Assembly (NCBI GenBank): GCA_030638325.1
Contig: DAOWEV010000058.1
Coordinates: 1 to 10,769, forward strand
DNA: 10,769 nucleotides
DNA from: Bacteroidales bacterium
GTDB taxonomy: Bacteria > Bacteroidota > Bacteroidia > Bacteroidales > JAGOPY01
Reading direction: 5' to 3'
The notes beneath the pieces are model-generated. The model did no database searches and was not told the origin of the DNA. It saw only the letters and a list, made by a program, of their open reading frames with translations. A program made the position numbers and the translations under genes. This document shows, piece by piece, positions 6,421-10,769 of the stretch (the first letter of the stretch is position 1; each line of letters opens with the position of its first letter).

Positions 6421-9400
6421 CAGGTCGTTTTCCGACTTTTGCGGGTTCTGGTATTCTGTTGCCACACCCTCAGTCTCGAACAGATACAATGGATAATGCT
6501 CGTTTTCAGAGTTTGCAACAGAGGCAGAATCCAAAGCAGTTGCATAAAATCTTTCATAAGGTTTTGCCACCCTTATCCTGATTTTCACATCGTTCGACAA
6601 CCATTCCTCATTAGGATCGGATAATGGGATCCCAACCCACATTGCGGAAGAATACATTTGTTTCAGGTATTGATCTGTTGAGAGCGGATACAGCGTATCA
6701 GCATGCAACAGATAATCACAGGCATCATAGGCCGGAAACTCATAAATAAAGTCCAGTCCAATTTTTTTTGTGATATGGTTCATGATATAGATATAATGCA
6801 TACCACCGAACCTGGGGGTTGGATATTCAAAAGGACTCGGTGGAACCGGGTCAAACACAGTAGAGGTAGGATTGAACAGCATATCCCTGCCATTATCGGC
6901 TGCATAGTAGCTATTCTCCCCGAATATAATATTCAATCTTTCACCGGTTTCAATATTGATAGCGTATCCCGGGAACCACCCCATGCCGGTTTCCGCAATA
7001 TAATTGGGATCTTCCGGGTCGCTGCTGGGGCCGCTGCCAGCAGGCGCATAGTTACCATTCTTATCGGCTGATTGTCCGGACCTGAAGTTAAATTTTTCAA
7101 CATTCCCTTCAGCCAGTCTTTTATCTCTGCACATTTCCATGACAGCCGCCCTGGTCCAGTCGGCTTTCTTATCAGTCAACACTATATCTATGCTGGCCAG
7201 TTTCTGCATCTGGTTAAATTGTTTTGAGAGGCGGTCATAGGCCGGCCCTGCATCCGCACCTGCATCTCCTTCATCACTTCCGGCACACAGATTATAGGGG
7301 GCCCATGTGCCCCGGATGATCTTTTCATATGCCTGAAGAGGGTCATAGGGTTTTGAAGGCATGTTCCAGTCATTGGACCCGGCAAGGTCGCCCTGGTATG
7401 TGCCCGCCCTGATCCAGTTCCTGGGATCTCCTGGAACATCATTGTCTTCAATACCATCAAGCCATTGCCTTGAACTATCGGCATATTGCCTGGTAGATTC
7501 CAGCATGCCGTTATTAGCCGCCATTATCTCATAAATAGCAACAAAATCACTACCATCCTGCTTTTCACCTACCTTATAAGGTCCGGGAAAATATATTGAT
7601 TGCATATCCACTGAAAATCCAAAATCGAGGAAAAGCTGCTCGTTTTGCTCATTAATATTAACATCGGATTCATATTCTTTTCCTGTTTCAACATCAATCA
7701 GGGTCCAGTTACCTGTAATATAACTGGCTGTATCCCCGCCTGATATCAAGGCATCATTTCCGGTGACATCATAGTTTTTCATATGGAAAAGTGTATCAAA
7801 CCGAAGTTTATATTTTCCCCCTGGAACATTTAACGGATCTATAATCTTAACATTCACAGGGCCTTTCCCATTTTCATATTTAGGTTGATAGGCAATGGGG
7901 TAAAGATCATCTCCAAACTTAACAGTATCGCCGTCAACGACAGTTCCTACCGGAAATTTTGTAAGGATCAGATCAATTGTTTCCTGCTGAAAGTCAAGGA
8001 TCATTCCATCATTACCCTGTCCTTCGATACGTGTGATCTCAGGGCCGTCACCATAATCGGAATGCATGACCACTCCATTTATTGGTATATGTGGTATTGA
8101 AGTATATGTCTTGATATTCTTACGGCCCGGCAGGAATGATACTTTTTGTCCGTATTGCTTATTCGGATCTTCCGGTACGTACGGGCAATATTCATTGTAA
8201 GCATATGCAATAACTGTGTAATAATAATGCTTGTGGTTTACAAGCCTTTTATCAGCAATGGCATAAGCATCATCAGTGATACTGAAGGAATGGCGGATGC
8301 CATTATCACCTCCCTCAACTTCAACAACCGGAATATTATAACCGATGGCTTTATTAAAATAATGATTGACCAATGTCCCTGTGCCATTTTTAACATCGAA
8401 CTGAGCGACTATTCTGACCAGATCGGGATTGTAATTACCATTTTCATCTTTGGCCGCGCCCAGTGTCACTTTATCATCCCGTAACTGGTAAATGATATAT
8501 CCTTCAAAACGATAGAGCGAATCGCTTCTTTCGGTGGGATCACATGGATTCGGCTGAATGATGTTCGGATCGAATTCTGCATACTTCTCCTGGTAGTTAT
8601 TAGAGATTTTGTTATTGACGATGAAGAAAATCAATTCCTGGTCAAGTTCTGTGATGACCAGGTCAGGCGCATTAGGGCCATCTATAACTTTAAAGCAGTT
8701 GTCGAACAATGCCTGGCATTTATCATCCACCATTCTGAGCAACTTAACTGATTCCCAAGGGCCTCCGGATGAAGCCCTGGCCCATGGAATACCCACGGTA
8801 ATATAGTTAACAGCCCCTGATTTCAGGGTAAAGGGTCCGGCAGACTGCATAAACCGGCGATCGTGAGGGTTATTTCCTGCTTCCCATTCGTTCCAGTACT
8901 TACCATTCTGGTTATATCCGCCATTGGGTGGCTGGAAGTCTGTTCCCCAGTTACAGGGGTCGGAGTCATCCGGGAACATAAAGTCACATTCAGGGCCAAC
9001 GGCACCTGAAGAATGATGGGCATTACCACCATACAACATTGTTGTGTTATCCTTCCAGATACCTCTCAGGAAGTTGTAATATTCCGGTGCATAACGCGGG
9101 TCAGTCATATATGAAGGACCGCCATTGTTATGGTACACGAAGCGGCGCATACCGTAGCGTTCGTCATCCACAATGTTGTTCCCAAAGTTTACACCGTTGA
9201 TAGCCATCTCATCTACCTCCGGATTAGGCCCTGAAGTCAACAGTGCACAATCTCCTGTAAATTTCGGGTTATCAAAACCGTCCGGGTCAATGTACGGGCC
9301 CTGGAAGAAGTCAACCCCGATGGCCGGTGGCTGGGAACCATAAGCTTCCGGTTCACCACCCCCATCGACATCAGGACCGTTATAGCAGTACCCCAATCCT

Positions 9401-10473
9401 CTCAATACATCACAACCAATAAAGTCATCCCAGGCATACCCCAGGTCAGTATCCACCCACGGACAGAAGAAGGTATTTGTTAATTCAAAGGTAGAACGGT
9501 TGATGATCTCATAACTGTAAAAAGTCATGTTGTTGATAACATCGTTGGTGGCAAATCCAAAAGCCTGGCCGCGTACTTCCATACCAATAGGGGCTCCATC
9601 TGTTTCTGTGTGGGCATTTCCTTTATCATTAAACACCCACCAGAGTGTCTGGTCGCCCTTGATGACCTGGTCCACAAGAATACTTCCGACCAGTCGTACC
9701 GGATAATCGGTAAGCTCCTCCTCCATGGTTTCTGCCGGAACATAATTCGGATCACCCTGAAAATTGATCGGGCATAATTCGTTGTCAATATCATAATACG
9801 GATAGTCACCCATATATGGGTCATAATCTCCATCACCGTCAACATCCCGGAAGGGAGCCAGATAATAGCTTTGTCCTTTTGACACATCGCCATGAGCCGG
9901 CCAGTCCAGTATTGATTTTGGAATGACATAACCGGGAAATTCTCCTGACTTGTCATCACTGTTCCACCATTGCAGAAAGAGATCAACCTCTGCCCGGGTC
10001 ATAACATAATGCCTGTCATATTTGGCACAGGTTTCCTGGTCGACGGCTGCAGTACCATCAACTGTCAGGGGGCCCGGCCAATAGTCGTTCCCTAACTGAC
10101 GGTACCGTAAAGCAGCCAGCTTCAACTGGAGGTTGATATCCATGCCACCGATCCACAATGAACCGGAGAACATGGAAGTGGCTGTTCCGGTTTTAGGAAT
10201 ATAATATTTTGAGCCGGTACCACCCGGAAGGTCCCACCACATATCACCGCCGGTATTGATCCTGGCCCTGACATTGTTTACGTCCAGAAAGCGGAACCCG
10301 GAAGCAGCGGAACACCCGGCAGCGGTAGATTTTATATCTGGTGTATGCTTCTTGGGGTTGCCAATATATTCTTCCGCAATACTTATCTCCGCAATAAGAA
10401 TGAAAACCAAGGTGGTAAATAGAATGCGAAACATATTTTTCATAATTCCTGTATTTTTAATAATATTTTTCAT
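6103..10473 (-). CDS. Very large secreted protein with T9SS-like C-terminal region, function unknown
   Basis: A 1456-residue protein. The first ATG (10473) gives a signal peptide with a ten-residue lead. The ATG at 10443 (MKNMFRILFTTLVFILIAEISIA) gives a more compact one and has CAGGA upstream, so it is an equally good start. I do not recognise an enzymatic domain. Visible features are a calcium-loop-like DVDGDGDYD at 210-218 in an Asp/Tyr-rich stretch, and many aromatic, Gly, Asn and Pro-rich segments typical of exported proteins. There is a fibronectin-like strand FEGYIIYQL at 656-664, and a C-terminal domain from about 1352. That last domain contains VVPNPYYAY, VTIYNVSGTLIRQY, LDWDLKNFAGVPVAGGVYIIHV and EKVVKW, and resembles T9SS type A sorting or FlgD-like beta domains. 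It ends with an unusual extra tail, FGGLRPPDLNVF. The gene sits between a TonB-dependent receptor gene and a PorV-like gene, probably in one operon. It may act as a surface-attached or released structural or binding protein. Confidence 0.85.
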   Translation of the reverse strand: MKNIIKNTGIMKNMFRILFTTLVFILIAEISIAEEYIGNPKKHTPDIKSTAAGCSAASGFRFLDVNNVRARINTGGDMWWDLPGGTGSKYYIPKTGTATSMFSGSLWIGGMDINLQLKLAALRYRQLGNDYWPGPLTVDGTAAVDQETCAKYDRHYVMTRAEVDLFLQWWNSDDKSGEFPGYVIPKSILDWPAHGDVSKGQSYYLAPFRDVDGDGDYDPYMGDYPYYDIDNELCPINFQGDPNYVPAETMEEELTDYPVRLVGSILVDQVIKGDQTLWWVFNDKGNAHTETDGAPIGMEVRGQAFGFATNDVINNMTFYSYEIINRSTFELTNTFFCPWVDTDLGYAWDDFIGCDVLRGLGYCYNGPDVDGGGEPEAYGSQPPAIGVDFFQGPYIDPDGFDNPKFTGDCALLTSGPNPEVDEMAINGVNFGNNIVDDERYGMRRFVYHNNGGPSYMTDPRYAPEYYNFLRGIWKDNTTMLYGGNAHHSSGAVGPECDFMFPDDSDPCNWGTDFQPPNGGYNQNGKYWNEWEAGNNPHDRRFMQSAGPFTLKSGAVNYITVGIPWARASSGGPWESVKLLRMVDDKCQALFDNCFKVIDGPNAPDLVITELDQELIFFIVNNKISNNYQEKYAEFDPNIIQPNPCDPTERSDSLYRFEGYIIYQLRDDKVTLGAAKDENGNYNPDLVRIVAQFDVKNGTGTLVNHYFNKAIGYNIPVVEVEGGDNGIRHSFSITDDAYAIADKRLVNHKHYYYTVIAYAYNEYCPYVPEDPNKQYGQKVSFLPGRKNIKTYTSIPHIPINGVVMHSDYGDGPEITRIEGQGNDGMILDFQQETIDLILTKFPVGTVVDGDTVKFGDDLYPIAYQPKYENGKGPVNVKIIDPLNVPGGKYKLRFDTLFHMKNYDVTGNDALISGGDTASYITGNWTLIDVETGKEYESDVNINEQNEQLFLDFGFSVDMQSIYFPGPYKVGEKQDGSDFVAIYEIMAANNGMLESTRQYADSSRQWLDGIEDNDVPGDPRNWIRAGTYQGDLAGSNDWNMPSKPYDPLQAYEKIIRGTWAPYNLCAGSDEGDAGADAGPAYDRLSKQFNQMQKLASIDIVLTDKKADWTRAAVMEMCRDKRLAEGNVEKFNFRSGQSADKNGNYAPAGSGPSSDPEDPNYIAETGMGWFPGYAINIETGERLNIIFGENSYYAADNGRDMLFNPTSTVFDPVPPSPFEYPTPRFGGMHYIYIMNHITKKIGLDFIYEFPAYDACDYLLHADTLYPLSTDQYLKQMYSSAMWVGIPLSDPNEEWLSNDVKIRIRVAKPYERFYATALDSASVANSENEHYPLYLFETEGVATEYQNPQKSENDLDLVNVVPNPYYAYAGGPGYERNALDNRVKITNLPEKCIVTIYNVSGTLIRQYTKDDPQSYLDWDLKNFAGVPVAGGVYIIHVKADAGEKVVKWFGGLRPPDLNVF

Positions 10474-10493
10474 TTCCCGGTTTATGATTTTGA

Positions 10494-10769
10494 TCAGAAG
10501 TTAAAGATTACACCAAAGCGAATTGTCCTGGGGCTGGAATAATGCCATGGCCGGTTCACTGCAGTAGCATAAAGATCTCTGTATGCTTGCGAGTCAAGCT
10601 GTTCGGAGATCAGATTTTGCCATTCAGGAGCCGTCAGAAAACCGTCATCATTCGGATTTCCTGTATAGGGATAAACAGTCAGAATATTTTTGGCATTCAG
10701 TAAATTATTGATCCTGAAATAAATATTCAGATATGACTGGCGTTTGTCTTCCCCTTTGCCCATTTTCAG
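10494..10769 (-). CDS. TonB-dependent receptor, C-terminal fragment (5' end outside the window)
   Basis: Only the last 91 residues are present, and the frame stays open to the window edge. The internal Met at 10763 is not a start. The segment LNIYFRINNLLNAKNILTVY is the typical penultimate region of a TonB-dependent receptor barrel (the N-N-L-L/F-N/D motif). The protein ends RTIRFGVIFNF with a terminal Phe, as expected for BAM-inserted barrels. Such receptors import large or chelated substrates across the outer membrane using TonB energy. The substrate cannot be told from this fragment. The stop codon lies 20 bases (first ATG) or 50 bases (second ATG) before the 1456-residue gene, so the two are probably co-transcribed. 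No SusD homologue follows, so this is not a classical SusC/SusD pair. Confidence 0.83.
   Translation of the reverse strand: MKMGKGEDKRQSYLNIYFRINNLLNAKNILTVYPYTGNPNDDGFLTAPEWQNLISEQLDSQAYRDLYATAVNRPWHYSSPRTIRFGVIFNF

Noticed and set aside
6064..6624. 186-codon open frame on the plus strand
   Set aside because: It lies opposite the 3' end of the large secreted protein and the following gap. Its protein shows no recognisable domain, while the opposite frame has clear domain and signal features.
9820..9846. Dockerin domain in the large protein
   Set aside because: Only one Asp-rich loop is present. A dockerin needs two such repeats with conserved spacing and helices.
10494..10763. Independent 89-residue protein starting at the Met near the right edge
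   Set aside because: The frame continues upstream without a stop to the window edge, and the sequence is a typical TonB-dependent receptor C-terminus.

Overview
The window looks like chromosomal DNA of a member of the Bacteroidota. The evidence is a TonB-dependent receptor C-terminus, a very large secreted protein with a type IX secretion (T9SS)-like C-terminal region, a PorV/PorQ-family outer-membrane barrel, a family C69 dipeptidase with a signal peptide, and several matches to the Bacteroidota -7 promoter element TAnnTTTG. Intergenic DNA is AT-rich. There are no RNA genes, insertion sequences, CRISPR arrays or phage genes that I can support.

Layout from left to right. 1-156 is AT-rich non-coding DNA with degenerate short repeats. 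157-1761 (minus) is an exported C69 dipeptidase. 1768-2089 is a divergent intergenic region of about 320 bases. It holds candidate promoters for both flanking genes, a small hairpin, and two facing arrays of a TAAATGNN octamer. 2090-3994 (plus) is a 634-residue PurF-like glutamine amidotransferase/phosphoribosyltransferase paralogue. Its stop codon overlaps that of the convergent HIT-family gene (3991-4392, minus), which lies just downstream of greA (4403-4876, minus), probably in one operon. 4877-4981 contains the greA ribosome binding site, a terminator-like hairpin and a weak promoter candidate.

The right 5.8 kb is a minus-strand group transcribed right to left: the end of a TonB-dependent receptor (10494-10769, running off the window), a 1456-residue secreted protein of unknown function (6103-10473), and a 355-residue PorV/PorQ-family protein (4982-6049). 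The gaps are about 20-50 bases. I see no promoter-like element in 6050-6102, so the three genes are probably co-transcribed. A reasonable inference is that they form a cell-envelope module: a receptor, a T9SS cargo, and a PorV-like barrel that could serve that cargo. This module is the least understood content of the window. The dipeptidase, greA and HIT genes are ordinary housekeeping genes. The PurF-like protein is recognisable but carries substitutions at positions that matter in true PurF.
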